Shown piece by piece: positions 17,118 to 27,281 of a stretch of 56,885 nt of DNA (its first letter is position 1; each line of letters starts with the position of its first letter). The notes beneath the pieces were generated by a model. That model did no database searches. It was not told the origin of the DNA and worked only from the letters and a program-made list of their open reading frames with translations. The DNA is taken from positions 1-56,885 of the forward strand of contig CAIOKO010000103.1 of assembly GCA_903858935.1 (NCBI GenBank). The letters run 5' to 3'. The translations under genes and the position numbers were made by a program. The DNA is from an uncultured Schlesneria sp. Lineage in GTDB: Bacteria > Planctomycetota > Planctomycetia > Planctomycetales > Planctomycetaceae.

Positions 17118-18008
17118 ATGGATTCGGCGAAAACAATGATCTCGTACGATCAATTTCTGGCTCAATTACGCCGCTTCGGCTTTTTAGCAGTCGTTTCCAG
17201 CTCGATTCTTATCAGCTCAGCCCCCGCTGCCGAACCCCAATTGGCTTCGGCTCTCGACCCCGCCAATTCTCAAGACGTTAAGACGATTGCTCCAGCCGCA
17301 GCAGACGCAACCCTCAAATTGGACGGCCCGAAACTAAGCGAAACTCCGACATGGTCAGAAACCATTCGGGCGGTCGTGTTGACCGCGATCCCCGATCAGT
17401 ACGAAGATCTGCGGCATTGGGGAAAAACGCGAGAAATCTTCAACGGACTTCGTGTGCAACAACGCGGGTTTGATATTCGTGTTTCAGAGCGAAAACGGAC
17501 AGTGAACGACGGAGCCTGGCATAAATACAAAATCGAACCGATTGATCCTGCGAAAACACTGAAAGTGGTGATTGATCGGATTGAAGCCCAGGCGATCGGT
17601 CGATTTCAGTTTGATATCCGCCTGGCGGCAAAACTTCGATGTCGAGCAGATTTCGAGCACTGGTTGCTTGGAGTCAAAGGATTCAATGTGTCGACCGTCT
17701 CGGAAGCGGATGTTGAGATGATTGCGCATTGCGAGGTCATCATTCGCGCCATGCCGAACCCTGAGAGTCTGGTCCCTGACACGGTGATTGAACCTCAGGT
17801 CCATCGCGTCGAGCTCTTTCTGACAAATCTCGATACTCAACGGATCGGAGCGATTCGAGGAGATCTGGCAAAAGGGATCGGTGACGCCTCACGCCACGAG
17901 ATCGAAAATCTTCTTCAGGCTCAAGAACCTCGAGTCAAAAAGAAAGCCAATGAGGCCATCGAAAAAAATCGTGGCCGGCTGAAATTACCGACGTCTCGAA
18001 TCTGGTGA
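17118..18008 (+). CDS. Exported protein of unknown function
   Basis: A 296-residue protein with a signal segment (FGFLAVVSSSILISSAPAA) and a likely cleavage after APAA. The mature part has a region (about 110-240) of alternating strands: RGFDIRVSERKR, then TLKVVIDRIEAQAIGRFQFD, then VEMIAHCEVIIRAMP. The C-terminus is basic and helical (EPRVKKKANEAIEKNRGR). This arrangement looks like a periplasmic beta-barrel-related or lipid-binding fold, but no family was recognised. It is cotranscribed with the FHA gene. ATG 17118 was taken; ATG 17136 (MISYDQF) is an alternative. Confidence 0.7.
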   Translation: MDSAKTMISYDQFLAQLRRFGFLAVVSSSILISSAPAAEPQLASALDPANSQDVKTIAPAAADATLKLDGPKLSETPTWSETIRAVVLTAIPDQYEDLRHWGKTREIFNGLRVQQRGFDIRVSERKRTVNDGAWHKYKIEPIDPAKTLKVVIDRIEAQAIGRFQFDIRLAAKLRCRADFEHWLLGVKGFNVSTVSEADVEMIAHCEVIIRAMPNPESLVPDTVIEPQVHRVELFLTNLDTQRIGAIRGDLAKGIGDASRHEIENLLQAQEPRVKKKANEAIEKNRGRLKLPTSRIW

Positions 18009-18062
18009 GCCGCCAAAAGGCGATTCTCCAGGATCTAACGCTCACGACCTCAAACGCGCAAC

Positions 18063-18168
18063 CTCAAGGCGTGCGCAAGCGAGGGATCTTATTCCCGGTT
18101 AAAACGAAGTGAAGATCCCTCGCTGGCGCATCTGGCTAGCGAATAATCTCGATCAAGTTCGCCTTGAG
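18063..18168. repeat. Family-C dispersed inverted repeat (nested)
   Basis: Outer arms CTCAAGGCG (18063-18071) and CGCCTTGAG (18160-18168) enclose a longer inner pair. In the inner pair, GCGC plus AGCGAGGGATCTT (18073-18090) matches AAGATCCCTCGCT plus GCGC (18112-18129), with one unpaired base on each side. A related inverted repeat with the core CGCAAGCGAGGG lies at 28907-28954. Confidence 0.65.
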
Positions 18169-18181
18169 ACTAAAAAAGAAA

Positions 18182-18213
18182 ACGTCGGGCGGCTTCGAAG
18201 AACCGCCCGACGT
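18182..18213. terminator. Intrinsic terminator of the giant surface-protein gene
   Basis: ACGTCGGGCGG (18182-18192) pairs perfectly with CCGCCCGACGT (18203-18213) around a 10-nt loop. On the minus strand the stem is followed by TTTCTTTTTTAG, a strong U-tract, 65 nt after the stop of the giant gene. On the plus strand it is followed by CATTTTG, so it may also stop readthrough from the exported-protein gene. Confidence 0.85.
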
Positions 18214-18277
18214 CATTTTGTAAAGACTCGTGAGCAATCTCTAAAGACGGCTCACGCGATCATCCGGACCGCTTCTA

Positions 18278-21200
18278 TTAAGGAGCGACCGAGATATTTT
18301 GCGTCACGATGTTACTGACATTGATGCCGTCCAGAACCTGGAAGGTAATCGCTTTCGTCGACGAGAGCGGGGTTCCATTCGCATACTGGTAGGTGATCGT
18401 TCGAATCGCGGCACGGTAGTTCGAAACCGAATCAGTTCCAGTCAGCGTCAGGATTCCCGTCTGAGCGTCAAAATTCCCCTTGATCGACAGCGTATTGACG
18501 AAGGTCAAAACGTCGTTGCCTCGTTGATAGGTCCCTGGCGTAATGGCAATCGTTGCTCTCGTCAGATTATTGCTTTCTGGATCGAGGGCGGTAAACGCTG
18601 GTGCCAGGAGGGCTGGACCACCGGCTTGCGAGTAAGCCACAGGCCCTGAGGAGTTCGTCGCAATAATCGGAGGAACGTTAATTCCCACAACGTTGATCTG
18701 TTGGTTGGCTGCATTGCTGCCAACCAGTCCATCATTCACAGTAAAGCTGACCGTCCTGGTGCTGTTGTTCGGATTATTGCTGGAATTGTAGAACTTGACC
18801 GATTGCAACGCGGCCTGGTAATTCGCCTGTGAATCCAGACCACTCAGGGTGAGCACCCCTGTCGCGGCATTCCAATTCCCCTGAATATGAGGGGTATTGG
18901 CAAACACCAGGCTATCCTGGCCCTGGATATAACCAGCGGTAATTCCGACGGTGGCAGAGACCATATTCGGGCTGTCTGGATCGGCAATCGTCAAAGCACC
19001 AGCGACAGCCGAGGCTGCGGTTTGCTCAGTGTAAACCAGAGGTCCCGCAGAATTGGTTGACACGGACGGCGGGATGTTGACGGACGAGAACGAAACGCTT
19101 CTGGCGACAATGTTACTTGGTGCCAACTGGTCATCGAAGACCTGAATGCTGACCGTGCGAGGTGTCGTGGTCGGCGTCTGGGCATGGTTCAGATATGTGA
19201 CCCCATCCAGTGCTTTCAGGAACGTGCTCTGTGAGGCGAGTCCCGACAACGCCAATTCACCGGTCGTCGCGTTCCAGGTCGCGTAAAGCGAACCGGCCGA
19301 GGCACCGTCGATGACCAACTGATCTTCACCAGGAACATAATTTCCTGTGATCTTGATCGACGCATATCTCAAATTCGGGCTGTCGTAATCCGTAATTACG
19401 GTTGTGGCCGTAATCGGTCGGGCGTTGGAAGCATTCGGATCGCTGGTCTTGTAAATCACCGGGAACGTTTCAATTCCTGAAAGAACCGGTGGCTGATTGA
19501 CCGTCGCAATATTGATGTTGCGAGTCACCGTATTGCTGTTCAGAGGATTATCGTCGGTCACAGTAAAGCTGACCGTTCTCTGCGGAGCGATCACGGCGTC
19601 TTGACTGTTCGCAAACGTGACCGACCGCAACGCCGAACGGTAATTGCTGACGGTATCCTTCCCTGACAGCGTTAATGTTCCAGTGGCGGCATTCCAGCTA
19701 CCGGTGATCTTGGCGGTATTTGTGAACGCCAATGTATCGAGGCTCTGACCGGCGTTGTAGTTGCCGGTAATCTGAACCGTCGCACTGGTGATAAAATTGC
19801 TGTTCGGGTCTGTCGCGAGAATGTTCGGAGCGATCACTACGGGTGCCGTATTCTCGGTGTAGTTCAATGGCGTGGTATCAACAGCGGTCAATACCGGCGG
19901 CTTATTGATATGAATGACGTTGATGTTTCGCGAGACCGAGTTACTGATCAGGCTGACATCATTCGTCACCGTGTACGTCACTGTGCGTGGCAACACAACA
20001 GGGTTGTCATGCGTGTTGCAGTATGCGACAGACTGCAGGGCTGCGGTGTAGTTGGCAAGTGTATCCAGTCCCGTCAGGGTCAACGTTCCAGTACTTCCAT
20101 CAAACGAGCCCTTGATGTTAGCCGTGTCGTTGAATTTGAGGAAATCCTGGTATTGCGTGTAGTTCCCCGTGATTTGAACCGTTGCACCTGTCAGAGCTTG
20201 ACGGTCAACATCGGACACCTGAACCGTCTGGGAAATCGGTGTAGTGGCGTTGACGTAGTTTGGTGCCGCATCCTGAATGTACTGCAGAGCCGTTGATTCG
20301 ATACCTGAAAGAACAGGAAGAGCATAAACCGGTGTCACATTGATGTTGCGACTGACCGAATTGCTGCTCAGTGCCCCATCGTCGATCACGGTGAAGGTCA
20401 CCGTGCGTGCCAGAGTTCCAGGGTTATTGCCGGTGGTATACGTAATCGACCGCAACGCAGCCTGGTAGTTTGCCACCGTATCGATACCGGACAAGGTCAG
20501 CGTACCGGTCACGGCATTAAAGGATCCTGAGATATTCGGCGTGTTGGCGAATTGCAGAAGATCCTGGCCCGCCTTGTAATTTCCGGTGATCTGTACGATG
20601 GCACCCGTCAGATTGGCACTATCGACATCGGATGTCCTGATCGTCGACGTGACGCGAACCGTCGTGTTCTGAACGAATCCGACTGGGTTCAATTCGATAT
20701 TTGACAGCACTGGCGCGTCATTCACCGTGGTGATGTTGATCGTGCTCTGGAGCACATTGCTGGTCGGATTGACGTTCGCACCGTCATTCACCTGGTACGA
20801 CACGGTTCTGGTGAGCGGCGTGTTCAGTGTCCAGTTCGAATTGGAGTAGGTCACAGCCCGCAATGCCGATTGCCACTGGGCAACGGTCGCCGTCGCACCG
20901 GCCGAGGTGAGGGTCAACACACCGCCAGCATTGGACTGAACGGCGATATTTCCCATGGTCGAACCGTCATTGACGAATCCCAGCACATCCTGATTGGCGT
21001 AGTACGTCGTCAACGTGATTGTCGCCGAAGCGAGTGTTGCGGTGCTTGTCGAAGCCACCGTGATCAAAGGACTAATCGCAGCAGCAGGATCTTCTTCGGT
21101 ATAGGCGAGCGTATTTCCGTTGGCCAGTACTGGTGGGAAGACCGCACCAGTAATGACTGTCGTCGTCAACGTATTGCTGATGTTATTGATCGATTGACCA

Positions 21201-24200
21201 TCATCGACGGTAAACGTGATCGTCGGGTTGACCGGATTGAGGTTACCACTGGTGTTGGTATAGGTCACCGCTTCGAGAGCTGCCTGCCATTGCGCCAGCG
21301 TTGCAGTGTTGCCAGGCGACGTCAGATTCAGCGTTCCGTTGGAATTGGTGACGACGACGATGTTACCCATCGTCGAGCCGTCATTCGTGAAGCCGAGCAC
21401 ATCTTCGGCCGCGACGTAATTTGTGATTGTCACCGTCGCATTCAATAACGTGGCACTATCCGGATCGTTGATGGTGATCGCGGGGTTGATCGCAACCGGG
21501 CCTTGCCCTTCGGTGTACGGTGTTGTGGAAATCACTGATGTCAGCACCGGTGGATTATTCACCGGAATCACATCAATCTGGCGAGTGACGACGGCACTGG
21601 AAAGATTCCCTGTACCACTCAGATTATTGTAATCAGTGATCTGGAACGAGAGCGTTCGCACCGAGGGGTTCGGATTATGCGACAGATTCTGGTATTGGAT
21701 CGACTGCAACGCATAACGGTAGTTAGTAAACGTGTCGTTGCCGAACAGCGTCAATGTTCCCGCAACCGAATCCCAGGAACCGCTGATGCTACCAATGTTT
21801 GCCGGGTAGACCAGTTGATCTTCACCCTGTTGATAGTTGCTCGTAATCTGAACCGTCGCAGATGACGCATTATCTAATTCGGGCGAGATTGCAATGACGG
21901 ACGATGTCACGGGAACAGTCGCGAAGGAACTGGTACTTTCGACATAGGTCACATGTGCCGTTTCCAGATTGATCAACGCCGGTGGCGCGTCGACAAAGCT
22001 CAGCTTAATCGTGACGGTTGCGGTATCACCGAGCGAAGGTGTTTCGGCGTCAGTCGCCAGAACTCTGAGCCCAAAAACAGGATTCTTCAGGAAACCAAGA
22101 GCGGCACTGTTATTGACCGTGATCGCACCGGTATTCGGATCAATTGCAAAGGCATTGCCTGGGTTACCACCAATGATCGAATAGGAGTAAGGCCCGGTTC
22201 CATTCGCTGCGGTAATCGGAATAACCGGCGTACCGTTCGCGGAGTGTTCAGGGATTGTGATGGACAGGTTTTGAGGCAACGTGGGAGCCTGGCCCTGTAG
22301 CAAATAGACGGTGTCTGAAACCGTAGTAAAGTAACCGGGATTACCCGCATCCGTTACAGTAATCTGCAGATTGAACTGCGGATTGGTGGTGTAGTCGACC
22401 AGATGCGGGTCGGTCACGGTAATAATGCCCGTGACGGGATCGATGGCGAACGCACCCGTGGAATTACCGCCGGTGATGGCGTATGACAGCGGCACCGAGA
22501 AGTTGTCACGGTCGCTGGCATTAATTGTTCCCACAACGGCGCCCGCAAGACTGTGCTGGGGAACATTGAAGACTTGCGTTGCGACAATCGGAGCTTCGCG
22601 TTGCTGATTGACCGTAATCGTCATGGTCGCGGTGGTCGCATAGGCGGGAACGCCCGCTTCCGTCACGGTGACAGACAGCGAGAAGACAGGATTGACGTCC
22701 CATACAACCGCGGCCGCGTTTGCGACGTAGATCTGGCCTTGGAGATTGACGCCAAACGCACCGCCCGTGTTACCTCCTGTGATAATAATCGAGGAAATAT
22801 TGGGAATCTGGCTGGGCGTGTCTGGATCTGTAATCACGATCGTACCAACAAGCGTCCCATTGATCGTGCCTGGAGCAGCACCAGGGAATGTTCCCGTTGG
22901 CGTCGATTCATTGATGCTGAATGGCTGGTCTGCCATCTTCAGCGGCAGGTTCACCTGGGTAAGATTTACGGTGAACGTCCCTGTCGAGAACAAGGCGTTT
23001 GGCGTACCGTTATCCGTCACCTTAATCGTCAAATTAAATTGGTGATTAGGAACGAAATAGTACATCAAGGCCGCAGAGTTACTGACGGTCAACTGTCCCG
23101 TGATTGGATTAATCGCGAATGCGTTGTTCGTATTGCCGCCGACAATTGCGTAGTTGGCGATCGAGAAATCGGTCTGACCTGGCTGAGCCTGAACTTGTCC
23201 GACGACAGTTCCATTCCCGAGGTGTTCGGGAATCGTCGCGCTTCCCGACTGGACAATCGGTGGGGTCGAATCAACGCTGATCAGATTGATCACAACAGGC
23301 GTATCCGCGAACGTCGTCTGACCATTCATGGTGTTTAAGACATGCACGGTGATCGTAAACGAGTTCTGTTGCAAGTAACTCAGGACCGCGACATTGGTCA
23401 ACCCGGTCACGTTCTTGACGGTGATATTGCCATTCGCATCAATCGCGAAAATCCCGTTGTAAACCGTCCCGTTGATGCTGATGAAGTTTCCGCTGATGAT
23501 GCTGTACGACAGTTTGCCGAGACCATTTGGAGCCTGCGTATCGGGATCGGTGGCGACGACCTGTCCCACGTACGTTCCGTTCGGTGCGGCTTCATTGATT
23601 GAGAACGGCCCGTTTTTCACGATCGTGACGGGCAGAGCAACAGGCGTTACATTGATATGCAGCGTCGCAATTTCCGAGAGGGGTGCAACGTTCTGAGTGT
23701 AACCAAGGGCGTCAGCATTAGGATTGTCGGTCGTAATCTTGATCTGCAGATTATAGTTATTAACGAGTGCATAACTGAGTGCATTCGTCGTATTGATTGT
23801 GACTTCACCAGTATCTGGATTGATCGCAAACGGACCGTTGACATTCCCGCTTCCTGGGACTGGATTATTCCCTCCAACGATTGTGTAACTCATCCGTTGT
23901 TGTGGCTCACTCGGGTTAAACCCGGCGCTGGCGACACGAACCGAACCACCTGATGGGACAAAGTAGTCGGGGGTCCCATTGACCATATTAAAGAAGCCGA
24001 CACTTGTTGTGATCGGAGCGTTTTCAGGAACCGTCAGGTTTGTCGTGGTTTTTGCGATGCTGGGGAGACTCTCGCCGACATCCAGCAATCGAATAAACAG
24101 AAAGGTATCCGTGGTCGTGGTACCGGCAGTGCTCGCTGCACCGTCAATGGGAAGACCGGTTGTCGTGCTGACCAGGCTGTTTGGGACGGCTGTCTGCGAG

Positions 24201-25270
24201 AATGCACCGACCGCATCCGTGGCTCGAACCTGGACGTCAAAGATCACGTCCTGATACGGAGCGCTAGTATTAATTGTCAAACCGCCGATGCCCAGATTGC
24301 CCACGCCCGAACCGTTCGCTCGTGCTTCAAAGTCGAGGAACGAGGGATCGATCACTCGAACGACGCCTGTGAACGGATCAATGGACAACGCGGGATGTGT
24401 GGCGTCAAACCCCGGGACGGTTCCGACGAAACTGTAGGTCAGCCGGCTCGTGAATAGGTTACTATCAGGGCTGACGGCGTTGACTGTGCCCACAACGGTC
24501 CCTGCAGGACTGTTTTCTGCCACGTGAAGTACGTTGACACCGTCATGATGGATCGCCAATGGTCCGCCAGGGTAATTGGCTGGCGAGGTGGTGTTATCGT
24601 CACCCCCCTGGGTGATTGAGTTAGAAGCGGTCGAATAAGGAGTAACGGGTCCGAATTGTGGGAAGCTTGATCCCGATCCGTCCGGGTATTGATTTTGACC
24701 GTACGGATATTGCGGGACGACCGGCAACCTCTCGGACTGGGTCAGGTTTTGATACTGGACGGTGTGGGTAATCAGATTAATCGTGATATTAATCGTTCCC
24801 GTATTTCCCAAATTGTCTGTGGATGTCAGCGTCAAGTGAAATACCGGATTGACGGCAGCATCAAGGGCATACGGATTCCAGACCTCAATAACATCCCTGC
24901 CGCCGACAACCGCCATCTGGAATGCGTTATTGGTATTCCCTGACGAAATGACGGTGTTGCCGACAAAGTATTGCGGGAACGGAGCAGACGTCGCGGTATT
25001 CGGGTCTGTTACGAAGATTGTCGCAACCTGGGACCCGACCGGCGTACTGTTACTAGGATAAGGAAAGACCTGATATTCTTCGGCAATATTGAAGGTATTG
25101 TTTCCGGAGCTCGACGTCACAATCAGGTTGGTCAGCATCTGACGCCGTTCGAGCATTTCGACCACGCTTGGTGCTGGCGAATGGACCGTTCGGCGTTTGC
25201 GACTACGGACACGAGTCGTCGAAAACTTCAAACGCCCAAAAACCGATGTCAACCAGGAACGTAGAACCAT
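18278..25270 (-). CDS. Giant cadherin-repeat surface protein
   Basis: A 2330-residue exported protein with no cysteine-rich or enzymatic region. The N-terminus is arginine rich with the motif VVEMLERRQMLT near 40, like the LEPR-XLL-type N-terminal signal of large planctomycete proteins. About eight cadherin-like domains of ~100-130 residues follow, each with phrases such as AFAIDPVTGIITV and LQITVTDAGNP. Then come nine copies of a different ~135-residue repeat (18278 to about 21985). Its consensus includes YTE, ATVQITGNYxxGQDxL, TGTLTLSGxDTxANYQAALRS and RTVSFTVxDD. The protein ends at the close of the last repeat without a visible anchor. ATG 25270 was chosen (AAGG 10 nt upstream); the frame is open to 25375. 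It is probably an adhesin or S-layer-like matrix protein, likely calcium dependent; that role is inferred from the fold. Confidence 0.9.
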   Translation of the reverse strand: MVLRSWLTSVFGRLKFSTTRVRSRKRRTVHSPAPSVVEMLERRQMLTNLIVTSSSGNNTFNIAEEYQVFPYPSNSTPVGSQVATIFVTDPNTATSAPFPQYFVGNTVISSGNTNNAFQMAVVGGRDVIEVWNPYALDAAVNPVFHLTLTSTDNLGNTGTINITINLITHTVQYQNLTQSERLPVVPQYPYGQNQYPDGSGSSFPQFGPVTPYSTASNSITQGGDDNTTSPANYPGGPLAIHHDGVNVLHVAENSPAGTVVGTVNAVSPDSNLFTSRLTYSFVGTVPGFDATHPALSIDPFTGVVRVIDPSFLDFEARANGSGVGNLGIGGLTINTSAPYQDVIFDVQVRATDAVGAFSQTAVPNSLVSTTTGLPIDGAASTAGTTTTDTFLFIRLLDVGESLPSIAKTTTNLTVPENAPITTSVGFFNMVNGTPDYFVPSGGSVRVASAGFNPSEPQQRMSYTIVGGNNPVPGSGNVNGPFAINPDTGEVTINTTNALSYALVNNYNLQIKITTDNPNADALGYTQNVAPLSEIATLHINVTPVALPVTIVKNGPFSINEAAPNGTYVGQVVATDPDTQAPNGLGKLSYSIISGNFISINGTVYNGIFAIDANGNITVKNVTGLTNVAVLSYLQQNSFTITVHVLNTMNGQTTFADTPVVINLISVDSTPPIVQSGSATIPEHLGNGTVVGQVQAQPGQTDFSIANYAIVGGNTNNAFAINPITGQLTVSNSAALMYYFVPNHQFNLTIKVTDNGTPNALFSTGTFTVNLTQVNLPLKMADQPFSINESTPTGTFPGAAPGTINGTLVGTIVITDPDTPSQIPNISSIIITGGNTGGAFGVNLQGQIYVANAAAVVWDVNPVFSLSVTVTEAGVPAYATTATMTITVNQQREAPIVATQVFNVPQHSLAGAVVGTINASDRDNFSVPLSYAITGGNSTGAFAIDPVTGIITVTDPHLVDYTTNPQFNLQITVTDAGNPGYFTTVSDTVYLLQGQAPTLPQNLSITIPEHSANGTPVIPITAANGTGPYSYSIIGGNPGNAFAIDPNTGAITVNNSAALGFLKNPVFGLRVLATDAETPSLGDTATVTIKLSFVDAPPALINLETAHVTYVESTSSFATVPVTSSVIAISPELDNASSATVQITSNYQQGEDQLVYPANIGSISGSWDSVAGTLTLFGNDTFTNYRYALQSIQYQNLSHNPNPSVRTLSFQITDYNNLSGTGNLSSAVVTRQIDVIPVNNPPVLTSVISTTPYTEGQGPVAINPAITINDPDSATLLNATVTITNYVAAEDVLGFTNDGSTMGNIVVVTNSNGTLNLTSPGNTATLAQWQAALEAVTYTNTSGNLNPVNPTITFTVDDGQSINNISNTLTTTVITGAVFPPVLANGNTLAYTEEDPAAAISPLITVASTSTATLASATITLTTYYANQDVLGFVNDGSTMGNIAVQSNAGGVLTLTSAGATATVAQWQSALRAVTYSNSNWTLNTPLTRTVSYQVNDGANVNPTSNVLQSTINITTVNDAPVLSNIELNPVGFVQNTTVRVTSTIRTSDVDSANLTGAIVQITGNYKAGQDLLQFANTPNISGSFNAVTGTLTLSGIDTVANYQAALRSITYTTGNNPGTLARTVTFTVIDDGALSSNSVSRNINVTPVYALPVLSGIESTALQYIQDAAPNYVNATTPISQTVQVSDVDRQALTGATVQITGNYTQYQDFLKFNDTANIKGSFDGSTGTLTLTGLDTLANYTAALQSVAYCNTHDNPVVLPRTVTYTVTNDVSLISNSVSRNINVIHINKPPVLTAVDTTPLNYTENTAPVVIAPNILATDPNSNFITSATVQITGNYNAGQSLDTLAFTNTAKITGSWNAATGTLTLSGKDTVSNYRSALRSVTFANSQDAVIAPQRTVSFTVTDDNPLNSNTVTRNINIATVNQPPVLSGIETFPVIYKTSDPNASNARPITATTVITDYDSPNLRYASIKITGNYVPGEDQLVIDGASAGSLYATWNATTGELALSGLASQSTFLKALDGVTYLNHAQTPTTTPRTVSIQVFDDQLAPSNIVARSVSFSSVNIPPSVSTNSAGPLVYTEQTAASAVAGALTIADPDSPNMVSATVGITAGYIQGQDSLVFANTPHIQGNWNAATGVLTLSGLDSQANYQAALQSVKFYNSSNNPNNSTRTVSFTVNDGLVGSNAANQQINVVGINVPPIIATNSSGPVAYSQAGGPALLAPAFTALDPESNNLTRATIAITPGTYQRGNDVLTFVNTLSIKGNFDAQTGILTLTGTDSVSNYRAAIRTITYQYANGTPLSSTKAITFQVLDGINVSNIVTQNISVAP

Positions 25271-25391
25271 GGGAGCTGCCTTTTTTTCGCCAAGCTTTGC
25301 GGAAGGTTTATAAAACAATTGACCGCGTCTTAGAGCCTCATTCTCGAATGGCGCGGTGACCGATCCTCTGGTCAAAAAACTATTTTCTCAT

Positions 25392-25405
25392 GGGTCAGTT
25401 GACCC
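25392..25405. promoter_or_regulatory. Palindrome GGGTCA-GT-TGACCC, candidate operator
   Basis: A 6-bp perfect inverted repeat with 2-bp spacer, 122 nt upstream of the giant surface-protein start, in the divergent region shared with the symporter gene. The size and place fit a dimeric repressor site. No regulator gene is adjacent, so assignment is inference. Confidence 0.35.
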
Positions 25406-25500
25406 GAATTTCGCGTTAGTCATCGATGCGGTGAACGAATTTCGCCACCATACAACAGGTCTATTTCTCAACGTCCAAAAAGATTACGCAGCCGAACCAA

Positions 25501-25514
25501 GCGCTTGCAAGCGC
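25501..25514. promoter_or_regulatory. Perfect 14-bp palindrome GCGCTTGCAAGCGC
   Basis: The sequence equals its own reverse complement. It lies 160 nt upstream of the symporter ATG and 230 nt upstream of the giant gene, so it could be an operator for either. Confidence 0.35.
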
Positions 25515-25674
25515 GGATTTTGCCAAAAGTTTTCAACTGTACATTTTTTTGAAACCGGTGGCTGAGTTTTATGAAAGTGATTGCTGAGTATAGCATGGAC
25601 TAAGAGTCGAACAGCCCGATTCTGCCGATTCTTCCCAAAAATCATCCTACGATCCTGCTTTCACTGGACTGATC

Positions 25675-27210
25675 ATGCTCCCCCATTGTTCTCTCGACCT
25701 CGCCGTGCTGACTGTCTACCTGATCAGTGTGGTCGGTTTCGGTTGCTGGTTTGCCTGGAGAGCCAGTTCTTCGGAACAGTTTATGTCAGCAGGTCGATCG
25801 ATCCCCGGCTGGGCTGTCGGCATGTCGATTGTCGGCTCTTACATCAGCAGTATCAGTTTCATCGCCAATCCGGGAAAAGCGTATCAACACAACTGGAACG
25901 CGTTTGTCCTGGCGCTTTCCATGCCGCTCGCTGCCTGGATTTCGGTCAAATATTTTGTCCCATTTTATCGCCGCTCGGGGCAAGTCTCGGCCTACGAACA
26001 CTTTGAGTCTCGATTCGGCCCCTGGGCCAGAACTTATGGGGTTGTCTGTTTCCTGCTGACTCAACTGGCAAGGCTGGGGACGATCCTGTATCTGCTGGCT
26101 CTTGCCCTGGCACCACTGGTCGGTCTGGATGTCAGAACCATCATCGTGATCAGTGGCATTGCCATCACGATCTATCCCCTGCTTGGCGGAACTGAAGGGG
26201 TCATCTGGACAGGTGTTGTTCAATCGGCAGTGCTTGTCGCCGGGGTGGTAATCTGCCTGATTGCGGTCGTACTGGAAATCGATGGTGGTGCGCCAGAATT
26301 ATTTCGGGTGGCCGCGCAGAACCATAAATTCAGCCTGGGTGATTTTGGAACCAGCATTTCGGAATCGACATTCTGGGTCGTGCTGATGTACGGCATGGTG
26401 ACGCATCTGCAAAACTTCGGCATCGATCAAGGATACATCCAGCGATATGCGACCGCGAAATCAGATGCTGACGCGGGTCGAAGTGTCTGGATGGGTGGAC
26501 TCTGCTTCATCCCTTTAAGTGCCGCGTTCTTTTTTATCGGGACCGCCTTATTTGTGTTGTATGGACAACGACCCGGCGCATTGCCCGAGGGGATCAAGCC
26601 AGACGCCGTCTTTCCCCACTTCATCGGTACTGAATTACCGCCAGGCCTGATGGGACTTGTCCTGGCAGCGATTTTTTCCGCCGCCATGGATTCCAACCTG
26701 AACTGCTGTGCAACGCTCTATCTTTGTGACATTCATCGTCGCTATTTTCGACCGGGCGCCAGTGAGCGTGAATCGATGCTGGTGCTCCACCTGTCGACTT
26801 TTGTGATGGGGGCTCTCAGCATTCTCGCGGCCCTGGCGATGATTCAGGTCAAGACGGCGCTTGATGTCTGGTGGAAGCTCGCGGGAATTTTCAGCGGAGG
26901 GATGCTGGGTTTGTTTCTGTTGGGGTTGCTCTCACGGAGAGCCACCTCGAAACATGCGGCGCTGGGGGTTTCAGCCGGTGTTGCGGTGATTGCCTGGATG
27001 ACATTTTCACCACTTTTCAAAGAATTTTTAGGTGCGCATCACGCCGCGTGGCTGGTCAGTCCATTTCACGACAACATGATCATCGTGGTGGGTACGTTGA
27101 CGATTTTGCTGGTTGGACTTGTTGTCAGCCGCTTTGCAAAACGGCAAAATCGCGAGGATCCGCAGGTACCGACGCAAGAAATCACTGGAATCCAGGAATT
27201 GGCGACGTGA
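25675..27210 (+). CDS. Sodium:solute symporter (SSS family)
   Basis: A 511-residue inner-membrane protein with about 13 transmembrane segments. Family hallmarks are the first-helix start DLAVLTVYLISVVGFGCWFA, the following SSEQFMSAGRSIPGWAVGMS, GGTEGVIWTGVVQ around 170, and LGLVLAAIFSAAMDSNLNCC-type motif near 335-350. SSS proteins import sugars, amino acids, sialic acid or organic anions with Na+. The substrate is not visible from sequence. The next gene, 71 nt downstream on the same strand, is a DapA-family lyase; SSS transporters next to such lyases are known for sialic acid use, so an imported keto-sugar acid is a reasonable guess. Confidence 0.92.
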   Translation: MLPHCSLDLAVLTVYLISVVGFGCWFAWRASSSEQFMSAGRSIPGWAVGMSIVGSYISSISFIANPGKAYQHNWNAFVLALSMPLAAWISVKYFVPFYRRSGQVSAYEHFESRFGPWARTYGVVCFLLTQLARLGTILYLLALALAPLVGLDVRTIIVISGIAITIYPLLGGTEGVIWTGVVQSAVLVAGVVICLIAVVLEIDGGAPELFRVAAQNHKFSLGDFGTSISESTFWVVLMYGMVTHLQNFGIDQGYIQRYATAKSDADAGRSVWMGGLCFIPLSAAFFFIGTALFVLYGQRPGALPEGIKPDAVFPHFIGTELPPGLMGLVLAAIFSAAMDSNLNCCATLYLCDIHRRYFRPGASERESMLVLHLSTFVMGALSILAALAMIQVKTALDVWWKLAGIFSGGMLGLFLLGLLSRRATSKHAALGVSAGVAVIAWMTFSPLFKEFLGAHHAAWLVSPFHDNMIIVVGTLTILLVGLVVSRFAKRQNREDPQVPTQEITGIQELAT

Positions 27211-27281
27211 ATTTCAGCGACTGTCGATAAACTTGATTCCGAATCCCCACGTTCGAAACAGGTCAATTGGAGTTTTCATCC

